Shown here one piece after another: positions 32,415 through 39,356 of a stretch of 45,207 nt of DNA (the first letter of the stretch is position 1; each line of letters begins with the position of its first letter). The position numbers and the translations under genes were made by a program. Source of the stretch: Actinomycetes bacterium (GTDB taxonomy: Bacteria; Actinomycetota; Actinomycetes; Streptosporangiales; Streptosporangiaceae); assembly GCA_021792405.1 (NCBI GenBank), contig JAJYUU010000013.1, positions 1 to 45,207 on the forward strand, read 5' to 3'. A model generated the notes under the pieces. That model made no database searches. It was given only the letters and a program-made list of their open reading frames with translations, and was not told where the DNA came from.

Positions 32415-33242
32415 CTACCGGCTGCCGGGCGCGGTAACGAAGTCGATCAGTTCCTCGACCCGGCCGAGAAAGGCCGGCTCGAGGTCAGCGTAGGACCTGA
32501 CGCCGGCCAGGATGCGCCGCCAGCCGGCCGCGGTGTCGGGCGGCCAGCCAATCGCGGCGAGCACGCCCTCCTTCCACGGAGTACCGCGCGGTACGTCCGG
32601 CCAGCGGCCGATGCCCACGACTGAGGGCTTCACCGCGGCCCAGACGTCGATGTAGGGATGGCCGACGACGAGCACGTGCGGTGAACCCGCCTGCGCGGCG
32701 ATGCGGCTCTCCTTCGAGCCATCGACCATGTGGTCGACAAGCACGCCGAGGCGTCGGCTGTCATCGGGAGCAAACTCGGCTACGATCGCCGGCAGGTCGT
32801 CGATGCCATTCAGGAATTCGACCACGATGCCGACGTCCCGCAGGTCATCCCCCCAGATCTTCTCCACCAGTTCGGCGTCGTGCTTTCCCTCCACGTAGAT
32901 CCGGCTCGCCCTGGCAACCTTCGCCCGGCTGGCTGGCGCGGCAACGGATCCGGACGCGGTGCGGGCTGGCCGGCCCGGCCCGGCGCCCTGGCCGGCCGGC
33001 GGCCGGACCAGCGTCACCCGTCTGCCTTCGAGCAGGAACGTGCCGGTCAGCGGGAACACGCGGCGCTTGCCGCGCCGGTCCTCAAGGGTGACCGCGTCCT
33101 TCTCGCATGCGACCACGGCGCCGCAGAAGTCACCGGCGCTGTCCTCGACGACCAGCCCGTTCTCGGCGGCGACCGGCGGCGGGGTGACCGGCCGGCGGAC
33201 CGGAGCCGTGAGCACGTCCTCGTTGTACTGCCTGCTGCGCAT
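32415..33242 (-). CDS. DUF3097 family protein
   Basis: 275-aa protein of an actinobacterial family of unknown function. The first 90 residues look like a small beta barrel (ENGLVVEDSAGDFCGAVVAC, RRVFPLTGTFLLEGRRVTLVRP). Residues from about 110 on resemble a Toprim-like fold: IYVEGKHDAELVEKIWGDDL with the strand-loop Glu, then GVLVDHMVDGSKESRI with an acidic pair, suggesting nucleic-acid or nucleotide chemistry; this is inference. GHPYIDVWAAVKP is a further conserved block. ATG 33242 follows an AT-rich TTTAAACA. Upstream of the aldolase gene. Confidence 0.88.
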   Translation of the reverse strand: MRSRQYNEDVLTAPVRRPVTPPPVAAENGLVVEDSAGDFCGAVVACEKDAVTLEDRRGKRRVFPLTGTFLLEGRRVTLVRPPAGQGAGPGRPARTASGSVAAPASRAKVARASRIYVEGKHDAELVEKIWGDDLRDVGIVVEFLNGIDDLPAIVAEFAPDDSRRLGVLVDHMVDGSKESRIAAQAGSPHVLVVGHPYIDVWAAVKPSVVGIGRWPDVPRGTPWKEGVLAAIGWPPDTAAGWRRILAGVRSYADLEPAFLGRVEELIDFVTAPGSR

Positions 33243-33350
33243 TGTTTAAATGATCCGTCCTGACTGGTTCGTCCCCGGCCAGTATCGGCCACGATGATCC
33301 GCTGGCCGGGACGGCGCGCCAGGATTTCGGCTAGATGAAGATCTAAGTAA

Positions 33351-33366
33351 CCGCCCGCTTGGGCGG
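33351..33366 (-). terminator. Intrinsic terminator after the MFS gene
   Basis: CCGCCC-GCTT-GGGCGG makes a 6-bp stem with a 4-nt loop, about 85 nt beyond the MFS stop on the minus strand and followed there by TTACTTAG. The rest of the gap 33243-33449 shows no gene. Confidence 0.5.
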
Positions 33367-33449
33367 AATCCGGACGCTATGGTCGCCCCAAGCAACCGAT
33401 TGCTGACACGCGAATGCGGGTACGCGGCGGCGCCTCTGCCATGGCACTG

Positions 33450-34943
33450 TCACCGGCCCGGCTGCCGGCCCGGATCCGGCCGGTGGGCTGGCCCGCGCGT
33501 AATGGCTGAGCTCGCGCGGACGGCGGACAGGATGGCGGCCAGCACCATGAACGCCATCGAGGTGTAGAACGCGGCGTGCAAGCCGGTGGTGAACGCCACC
33601 GCGAGCGCGCCGTGCAGGCTGGTCGACCCGACAAAGATGGCGAACGCCAGGCCGCGCGAGATCGACCGCGACGCGATCAGTATCGCGGTGGAAAACGAGA
33701 AGACCATGCCGATGTTCGCGAACGTGCGCAACATGCCGGACGAGATGCCGAGCACCGTGGGCGGCGAGGCCTTCATCACCGCCGCGCTGTTGGCCGGGAA
33801 GAACGCGCTCGCCCCGATGCCGTTGATCACGCTGCCGACCACGACCAGCCACAACCCGCTGGTGAGCGACAGCTGCGCATAGATCAGCAGCGCGACGACC
33901 TGGATGCCGAGGCCGACGGTTGCCGGGATGACCGGGCCGATCTTGTCGGCGACGCGGCCGGCCAGCGGCCCCACGCCAGACCCGACGATGTAGCCGGGGA
34001 TCAGCAGCAGCGAGGCATGGATCGGGGTCAGGCCGCGTGGCCCTTGCAGGTACATGATCACCAGGAAGAGCACCGCGAAGTTGGCAAGGCCCTGGAAGAG
34101 CGATGCCAGCAGCGACGGCGCCATCATCGGGATCTTGAACAGGGTCAAGTCGAGCATCGGCTCGGCCTGCCGCATTTCGACCACGACGAACACGGCGAGC
34201 AGCACGATGCCGCCAGCCAGATATGCGGCCACCTCACCGCTCAGGCTCGTCGTGGCCAGCTTCGTCATCGCCCACAAGATCCCGAAGAGCCCTAGCCCGA
34301 GAGTGATCATGCCAGGCACGTCCAGGTGCCTGCTCGCGCGCTCGCCCCGCTCGCGCAGCACCCTGATGGCGAGTATGAGCGCGGCAGTGCCGATCGGGAC
34401 GTTGATCCAGAAGATCCAGCGCCAGGACACATAGGTGACGATCAGTCCGCCGAGGATGATCCCGAGCACGGCGCCGAGGCTCCAGCCAATCGAGTTGTAG
34501 CCATAGGCCTTCCCGCGCTGCTCCCGCGGATAGAGGTCGGCTATCACCGCACCGCTGTTGGCGGTCACGAAGGCACCGCCGATGCCCTGCAGGATCCGGA
34601 ATCCGATAATCGAGGCTTCGTTCCAGGACAGCGCGCACAGCAGCGAGCCGATGACGAACAGCGCGAAACCCGCCTCATACATCCGCACTCGGCCGAACAT
34701 GTCGCCAAGTCGCCCGACCTGGGTGGCCAGCAGCGTGATGACCAGCAGGTAGCCGATCACGATCCAGATCACCGAAGCCAGCGACACGTGCAGGTCGCGC
34801 TCGATGGTCGGCAGCGCCAGCACGACGATGGTGGTGTCGACGGCAGTGATCAGCACGCCGGTCATCACGACCACCATGGCCAAGCCCCGGTGCATAGCCG
34901 GCCCGGCCTGCTGAGCACCTGCCTTGACCGTCGCGCTGCTCAC
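33450..34943 (-). CDS. MFS transporter, DHA2 (14-helix drug efflux) type
   Basis: 497-aa transporter with about 14 hydrophobic helices. Family marks: ITAVDTTIVVLALPTIERDL (motif D1 of the DHA2 family), QVGRLGDMFGRVRMYEAG (motif A, GxLaDrxGrkr type), RILQGIGGAFVTANSGAVIA, YGYNSIGWSLGAVLGIILGG (motif C-like), WRWIFWINVPIG. It probably exports a drug or secondary metabolite in exchange for protons. GTG 34943 has GAGG 8 nt upstream; the ORF extension to 35225 crosses the promoter of the divergent lipoprotein gene and is rejected. No regulator lies beside it. Confidence 0.93.
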   Translation of the reverse strand: MSSATVKAGAQQAGPAMHRGLAMVVVMTGVLITAVDTTIVVLALPTIERDLHVSLASVIWIVIGYLLVITLLATQVGRLGDMFGRVRMYEAGFALFVIGSLLCALSWNEASIIGFRILQGIGGAFVTANSGAVIADLYPREQRGKAYGYNSIGWSLGAVLGIILGGLIVTYVSWRWIFWINVPIGTAALILAIRVLRERGERASRHLDVPGMITLGLGLFGILWAMTKLATTSLSGEVAAYLAGGIVLLAVFVVVEMRQAEPMLDLTLFKIPMMAPSLLASLFQGLANFAVLFLVIMYLQGPRGLTPIHASLLLIPGYIVGSGVGPLAGRVADKIGPVIPATVGLGIQVVALLIYAQLSLTSGLWLVVVGSVINGIGASAFFPANSAAVMKASPPTVLGISSGMLRTFANIGMVFSFSTAILIASRSISRGLAFAIFVGSTSLHGALAVAFTTGLHAAFYTSMAFMVLAAILSAVRASSAITRGPAHRPDPGRQPGR

Positions 34944-35041
34944 TGCCGGCACCTCGCATAGTTGCTTTTGCCAACTGACGAAGCCTAACGCGGGCCGACT
35001 CGGCCGGCATATCCCGGCGCAGCGGAGTGCGCCGGGCGCTT

Positions 35042-35076
35042 TGTTCTGGTTGTTGCCAGCCCGGCAGAATGTGCTG
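35042..35076 (+). promoter_or_regulatory. Putative leaderless promoter of the lipoprotein gene
   Basis: CAGAAT (35065-35070) lies 6 nt before ATG 35077; TTGTTC (35041-35046) is 18 nt further upstream as a weak -35. The transcript would begin at the ATG. Confidence 0.45.
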
Positions 35077-35556
35077 ATGCGTCTGCTACTGGCGACCGCC
35101 GTCGCTGTGGGCTTGCTCGCAGCGGGGTGCACCACAAGCGTCCCGCAGCGGGCCGCGTCCCAGGTCCCGCTGCCACCCGATCCGCACACAGCATCAGCCC
35201 TTCTCAAGATCGCCACGACGTTCAACCACGACTACGACACCGGTGACTATGGGCCTGTTTATGCCCGCTGGGATGCACGCAGCCAGCAGATCATCTCCCG
35301 CGCCGACTACATCCAGCGGCACAAGGACTGCCCGATCGGCGGGCAGGCACTGTCCCGGACCGAGGATGTCAGCCCAGGCGGCCCGCATGGGGCCTGGCTG
35401 GTGCATTACGAGATCGGCGGGCAGCAGTTCACCGACTACTGGTTTTATGTCCGCCACCGGTGGGTGTTCGATCTGGTGCTGAGCAATCCGGCCGCGGTCA
35501 GGCTGTACCGGATGTCCCCGGCCAAGTACGCCGCCGCTATCGGCTGCGGGCACTGA
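35077..35556 (+). CDS. Putative lipoprotein of unknown function
   Basis: 159 aa. The N-terminus MRLLLATAVAVGLLAAGC is a short lipoprotein signal peptide with Cys18 as the lipidation site, an Lgt/Lsp/Lnt substrate. The mature part (HTASALLKIATTFNHDYDTG, ARWDARSQQIISRADYIQRH, then YWFYVRHRWVFDLVLSN) looks like a small alpha+beta secreted domain, similar in outline to NTF2-like extracytoplasmic proteins, but I do not recognise a named family. Starts at GTG 34924 or earlier are unlikely because they precede the signal peptide. Cj0069-like gene follows 56 nt later. Confidence 0.78.
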   Translation: MRLLLATAVAVGLLAAGCTTSVPQRAASQVPLPPDPHTASALLKIATTFNHDYDTGDYGPVYARWDARSQQIISRADYIQRHKDCPIGGQALSRTEDVSPGGPHGAWLVHYEIGGQQFTDYWFYVRHRWVFDLVLSNPAAVRLYRMSPAKYAAAIGCGH

Positions 35557-35612
35557 CCCGTGCGCGCGAGAAGGTACGGTTCGGTTAACTGATCACGAAT
35601 CGGGAGCGAGAA

Positions 35613-36665
35613 GTGCTGCGTATCGGGGTGCTGTGGCGAGGCGACCGGCAAGCCGGGGCGCCGCTGCCGCCCGCGGACCGGGGTCTTGGCCCGCTGTATG
35701 CCGCGTTCGCCGCCTTGCCGGTCGTCATCGAGCCGGTTCCCTACCGCGATGATGCCGTCCACGAGGTCCGCGAGCAGCTGCTGAAGCTCGACGGCGTACT
35801 GGTGTGGGTCAATCCCATCCAGGACGGCGCCAACCGTGCGCTGCTCGATCCGCTGCTGCGCGAGGTGTCCGCCCACGGTGTCTGGGTGTCGGCTCATCCC
35901 GACGTGATCCTGCAGATGGGCACCAAGGAAATCCTGTACCGCACCCGTGACCTGGGCTGGGGCAGCGACACCAGCCTGTACCGGTCCGCAGCCGAGTTCG
36001 CCCGCGATTTCCCCGGCCGCCTCGGGCAACTGGGACGGCTGGTTGTCAAGCAGGGCCGCGGCAACGGCGGCAACGGGGTCTGGAAAGTCGAGCTGCCCGG
36101 CGGCAACCCCGGCCAGACCGGCCCGGACGTCCTGGTCCGGGTACAGGACGCGCGGTCGAAAGACGGCGCGGCCGAATTCCTCGCACTCGGCTCCTTCCTG
36201 CGGCGGTGCGAGGAGTACTTCGCCTGGTCCGGCTGCCTGGTCGACCAGCCGTTCCAGGACCGGCTGGGGGACGGCATGCTCCGCTGCTACTTCTCCGGCA
36301 GCCAGGTCGTCGGATTCTGTCGGCAATGGCCCAAGGGGCTGCTCGACGACGACCCGCACCGGGGCGCGTCACCCGTCTCGGTCATGGAAGGCCCCGACGT
36401 CCCTGCCTACCAGCAACTGCGGATGAAAGCCGAGACGCAGTGGGTGCCGCAGATGACCGACATCCTCGGCATTGACCCCCGCGACCTGCCGGCCATCTGG
36501 GACGCCGACTTCCTCTACGGGCCGAGAACCGCGGCGGGCGGCGACACCTACATCCTGTGCGAGATCAACGTCAGCGCAGTATGGCCCTTCCCGCCGATGG
36601 CAGCAGCCACAGTGGCAGCCACGGCCCTGGACCGCACCCGGGCCGCCAGGTTCCCGGGCGGCTGA
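35613..36665 (+). CDS. Cj0069-family / ATP-grasp-like protein
   Basis: 350-aa protein that I place in the Cj0069 family (DUF6815). It has ATP-grasp traits: a Rossmann-like N-terminus with VLVWVNPIQDGANRALLDPL, the nucleotide-binding Lys and Gly-rich loop in LVVKQGRGNGGNGVWKVE, and the Mg-binding Glu/Asn in YILCEINVSAVWPFPP. It would couple ATP hydrolysis to ligation of a carboxylate and an amine, but partner substrates are unknown. GTG 35613 is preceded by GGGAGCGAGAA. Followed by a hairpin and then the convergent TetR gene. Confidence 0.8.
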   Translation: MLRIGVLWRGDRQAGAPLPPADRGLGPLYAAFAALPVVIEPVPYRDDAVHEVREQLLKLDGVLVWVNPIQDGANRALLDPLLREVSAHGVWVSAHPDVILQMGTKEILYRTRDLGWGSDTSLYRSAAEFARDFPGRLGQLGRLVVKQGRGNGGNGVWKVELPGGNPGQTGPDVLVRVQDARSKDGAAEFLALGSFLRRCEEYFAWSGCLVDQPFQDRLGDGMLRCYFSGSQVVGFCRQWPKGLLDDDPHRGASPVSVMEGPDVPAYQQLRMKAETQWVPQMTDILGIDPRDLPAIWDADFLYGPRTAAGGDTYILCEINVSAVWPFPPMAAATVAATALDRTRAARFPGG

Positions 36666-36683
36666 ACGATCACGCAGGGCCAT

Positions 36684-36699
36684 CCCGCGGGGCCGCGGG
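36684..36699. terminator. Bidirectional terminator hairpin between convergent genes
   Basis: CCCGCGG-GG-CCGCGGG lies in the 45-bp gap between the Cj0069-like stop and the TetR stop. It is symmetrical and could end transcription from both sides; no T-run. Confidence 0.45.
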
Positions 36700-36710
36700 C
36701 GTCCGCACGC

Positions 36711-37361
36711 CTAGCGCCTGACGACCGCGTCCAGCATCGTCGCCCACTGGGCCACGATGCGCTCCCTGCGCCTGGAATCGTCGGCCAGCGTGTCCGCCAG
36801 CCCGAGCCCGCGGGCGAGGTCCAGCGTCGCCTGCACCGCCTCGTGAACGCCGGGCACGGACTCATCCGCCCGGAGCAGTTCGATAGCCGCCTTGTGCGCC
36901 GCCCGGCCAAGCTGAGCCTCAAGCGGCAGGACGAGGCCGCGCAACGGCTCACTGGCAGCAGCGGCCGCCCAGATCTGCATCGCCGCGCGGAACAGCGGAC
37001 CGGTGTAGAGCCGGACCAGCAGCTTCACGACGTCCCTGGTGCGCTGCTCGCCCGCCGGCAGCAACGCGGCCTCGCGCCGGATCTCCGCAAGCCGGACATC
37101 GGCCATGTGCGCCAGCGCCGCCGTCAGCAGATCCTCCCTGGTGCGGAAATAGTGCTGGGCCGCGCCCCTGGAGACGCCGGCTCTCGCAGCGATCACGGCA
37201 ACGGTGGTCCCGCTCCAGCCAAGCTCGGCGACGCAACTGACTGCCGCCTCAAGCAGCCCGGCACGAGTCGCCCAGCCCCGGTCCTGCCGCGGCTGCCTGG
37301 CTCCGGCGCTGCCCGTTCCCGCCGTGGTCGGGCTCGGGCTCTCCGGGATCTTGCGTGCCAT
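36711..37361 (-). CDS. TetR family transcriptional regulator
   Basis: 216-aa repressor. The N-terminal HTH is AAVSCVAELGWSGTTVAVIA followed by ARAGVSRGAAQHYFRTREDL, canonical for TetR. The C-terminal helical ligand domain starts around residue 90. It is the last gene of the minus-strand acyl-CoA operon (8 nt after the crotonase stop), matching AtuR or LiuR-type regulators that control such clusters, with an acyl-CoA as the likely inducer. That placement, and not the ligand pocket, is the evidence. ATG 37361. Confidence 0.9.
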   Translation of the reverse strand: MARKIPESPSPTTAGTGSAGARQPRQDRGWATRAGLLEAAVSCVAELGWSGTTVAVIAARAGVSRGAAQHYFRTREDLLTAALAHMADVRLAEIRREAALLPAGEQRTRDVVKLLVRLYTGPLFRAAMQIWAAAAASEPLRGLVLPLEAQLGRAAHKAAIELLRADESVPGVHEAVQATLDLARGLGLADTLADDSRRRERIVAQWATMLDAVVRR

Positions 37362-37369
37362 CGTCGAAG

Positions 37370-38188
37370 CTACTCAGCCGCGAAGGATGGGCGTCTTTTC
37401 TCGAGGAACGCCCGCATTCCTTCGACGGCTTCCGCCGACCCGAACAGTCGTGCCGACAACTCCGCGAGCGCTGCTGCCCTGGTGTCGAATCCGTCCAGTA
37501 CGGCAGTTGTCAGCAGGGACTTCGTTTCCCGCAGGCCCTGTGGCGAGGCAGCCCGCAGCAAATCGAGCACGGCCGGAGTGGCCGCGCCAATGTCGGTTAC
37601 CGCCTCGGTGATCAGCCCGATCCGCGCCGCGGTCGTCGCATCGAACGTCTCGCCGGTGAGGTAGTAGCGGCTCGCTGCGCGCGGCTCCATCTTCGGCAGC
37701 GTGGTGAGCGAGATCATCGCGGCAGCCAGGCCGAGCTTCACCTCGGTGAACGCGAAGGTCGACTTCGGGCCGGCCAGCACGATGTCGCAGGCCCCGACCA
37801 GGCCGAGGCCGCCGGCCCTGGCGTGCCCGTCGATGCTGCCGACGACAGGTTTAGGCAGCATGACGATCAGCTTCAGCAGCGCCATTACTCGTGCGGCGCC
37901 GGCCCGCATGCCGCCCTGGCTGGCCTCGCTCAGGTCCGCACCCGCGCAGAACGTCGACCCGGTGTGAGTCAGCTCGACCGCGCGCACGGCGGCGTCAGCG
38001 CCGGCCGCGGTCAGCGCCCCGGTCAGCTCCGCGACCAGAGTCGCGGACAACGCGTTCCGGTTGCGCGGCGAGTTCAGCGCGATCCGCGCGATACCCCGGT
38101 CGACCGAGTACTGCACGAGCTGGTCAGCCCCGGTGCCGGGCACTGTCTCATCGGGCCCTGTCTCATCGGTCACTGTCTCATCGGTCAC
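37370..38188 (-). CDS. Enoyl-CoA hydratase/isomerase family protein (AtuE-like)
   Basis: 272-aa crotonase-fold enzyme. Oxyanion-hole segments are STFCAGADLSEAS and DGHARAGGLGLVGACDI. At the two classical catalytic Glu positions, the first (rat hydratase Glu144, in GGGCE) is Gly here, while the second (Glu164) is kept in FAFTEVKLGLA. Loss of one Glu occurs in several crotonase subgroups and makes the exact reaction uncertain; by context it would hydrate a branched glutaconyl-CoA. GTG 38188 has AGGAGG upstream overlapping the acyl-CoA dehydrogenase stop. The N-terminus has three TDET-type repeats from a 15-bp repeat. Confidence 0.85.
   Translation of the reverse strand: MTDETVTDETGPDETVPGTGADQLVQYSVDRGIARIALNSPRNRNALSATLVAELTGALTAAGADAAVRAVELTHTGSTFCAGADLSEASQGGMRAGAARVMALLKLIVMLPKPVVGSIDGHARAGGLGLVGACDIVLAGPKSTFAFTEVKLGLAAAMISLTTLPKMEPRAASRYYLTGETFDATTAARIGLITEAVTDIGAATPAVLDLLRAASPQGLRETKSLLTTAVLDGFDTRAAALAELSARLFGSAEAVEGMRAFLEKRRPSFAAE
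38141..38185 (-). repeat. 3 x 15-bp tandem repeat at the start of the crotonase gene
   Basis: CACTGTCTCATCGGT three times (38141-38155, 38156-38170, 38171-38185; each of the first two units has one mismatch), in frame, encoding TDET-like units. Confidence 0.9.
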
Positions 38189-38198
38189 TGGGCGCCTC

Positions 38199-39356
38199 CT
38201 AATAGGACTTCGGCAGGCCGAGGGAGTGCTGCGCCACGAAGTTGAGTATCATCTCCCGGCTGACCGGGGCGATCCTGGTTGTGCGCACGTTCGCTAGCAT
38301 CGCGGCAAGGCCGACTTCGCTGGTCATCGAGCTGCCGCCGAGCGACTGGATGGCCTGGTCCACAACCCGGATGCTGGCCTCGGCTGCGGCGTACTTGGCC
38401 ATGTTCGCAGCCTCCCCGGCGGCCATATCGTCACCAGCGTCATAGAGCACGGCTGCCTTTTGCATCATCAGCCTGGCCAGTTCCAGCTCGATCTTGACCT
38501 GAGCGAGCGGATGCGCCAGACCCTGGTGCGCGCCGATCGGCACGCTCCACACCGTGCGCTCCTTTGCATAGCCGACCGCCTTGGCCAGCGCGTACCTGGC
38601 GGAACCGACGGCCATCGCCGAGGCCATGATCCGTTCCGGATTAAGCCCGGCGAACAGCTGCAGCAAGGCCGCGCCTTCCTCGCCGACAAGCGCATCAGCG
38701 GGCAGCCTGACCTCGTCCAGGAACAGCAGGTGCTGCTTCTCAGGCATGAGGACGTCCATCTCGAGCGGCTGGAAGCTGAAGCCCGGCGCATCGGTCGGCA
38801 CCGCGAACAAGGCCGGCCGCAGCGTTCCGGTCTTGCTGTCCGCCGTCCGGCCGACGATCAGCACCGCCTCGGCTTCGTCGACGCCGGAGATGTAGATCTT
38901 GCGTCCGGTCAGCACCCAGCTATCGCCGTCGCGGGTCGCGACCGTAGTCAGCTTGTGCGCGTTCGAGCCAGCGTCCGGCTCGGTGATGCCGAAGGCCATG
39001 ATGGCGGATCCGCTGGCGATCTTCGGCAGCCAGCGCTGCTTTTGCTCCGGCGTGCCGAACCGGGCGAGGATCGTTCCGCAGATCGCCGGCGAGACGACCA
39101 TCATGAGCAATCCGCAGCCGGCCGCGGCTAGCTCTTCGAGCACGATCGACAGCTCGTACAGGCCGGCGCCGCCACCGCCGTACTCAGCCGGCAGGTTAAC
39201 GCCGATGAAACCCAGCGCGCCGGCCTCCTGCCAGAGCTCGGTCAGCCGACCGCCGGTGCGGGCCTGCCGGGTGAAGTAGGCGTAGCCGTACTTGCGCCCG
39301 AGGTCCGCCACCGCGGCCCGGAGCGCGACTTGCTCGTCGGTCTCGGTGAAGTTCAC
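38199..39356 (-). CDS. Acyl-CoA dehydrogenase (AtuD/isovaleryl-CoA type)
   Basis: 385-aa FAD flavoenzyme. LPAEYGGGGAGLYELSIVLE is the N-terminal helical block; AFGITEPDAGSNAHKLTT contains the FAD/substrate-binding TEPxAGS; WVLTGRKIYISGVDEAEAVL is the middle beta domain. The C-terminal MCAD-type Glu is absent (RIAPVSREMILNFVAQH), but Glu241 in GLNPERIMAS sits where isovaleryl-CoA dehydrogenase has its base, pointing to branched substrates. Start ATG 39356 overlaps the carboxylase stop by 4 nt (ATGA). It is the fourth gene of the operon. Confidence 0.93.
   Translation of the reverse strand: MNFTETDEQVALRAAVADLGRKYGYAYFTRQARTGGRLTELWQEAGALGFIGVNLPAEYGGGGAGLYELSIVLEELAAAGCGLLMMVVSPAICGTILARFGTPEQKQRWLPKIASGSAIMAFGITEPDAGSNAHKLTTVATRDGDSWVLTGRKIYISGVDEAEAVLIVGRTADSKTGTLRPALFAVPTDAPGFSFQPLEMDVLMPEKQHLLFLDEVRLPADALVGEEGAALLQLFAGLNPERIMASAMAVGSARYALAKAVGYAKERTVWSVPIGAHQGLAHPLAQVKIELELARLMMQKAAVLYDAGDDMAAGEAANMAKYAAAEASIRVVDQAIQSLGGSSMTSEVGLAAMLANVRTTRIAPVSREMILNFVAQHSLGLPKSY

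Noticed and set aside
34944-35225. N-terminal extension of the MFS ORF
   Set aside because: Would run over the divergent lipoprotein start; the first membrane helix and GAGG site place the start at 34943.
37362-37376. TAGCTT as a -10 box for the TetR gene
   Set aside because: It overlaps the crotonase stop with only 5 nt to the ATG and the gene is tightly packed in the operon, so a separate promoter is not well supported.
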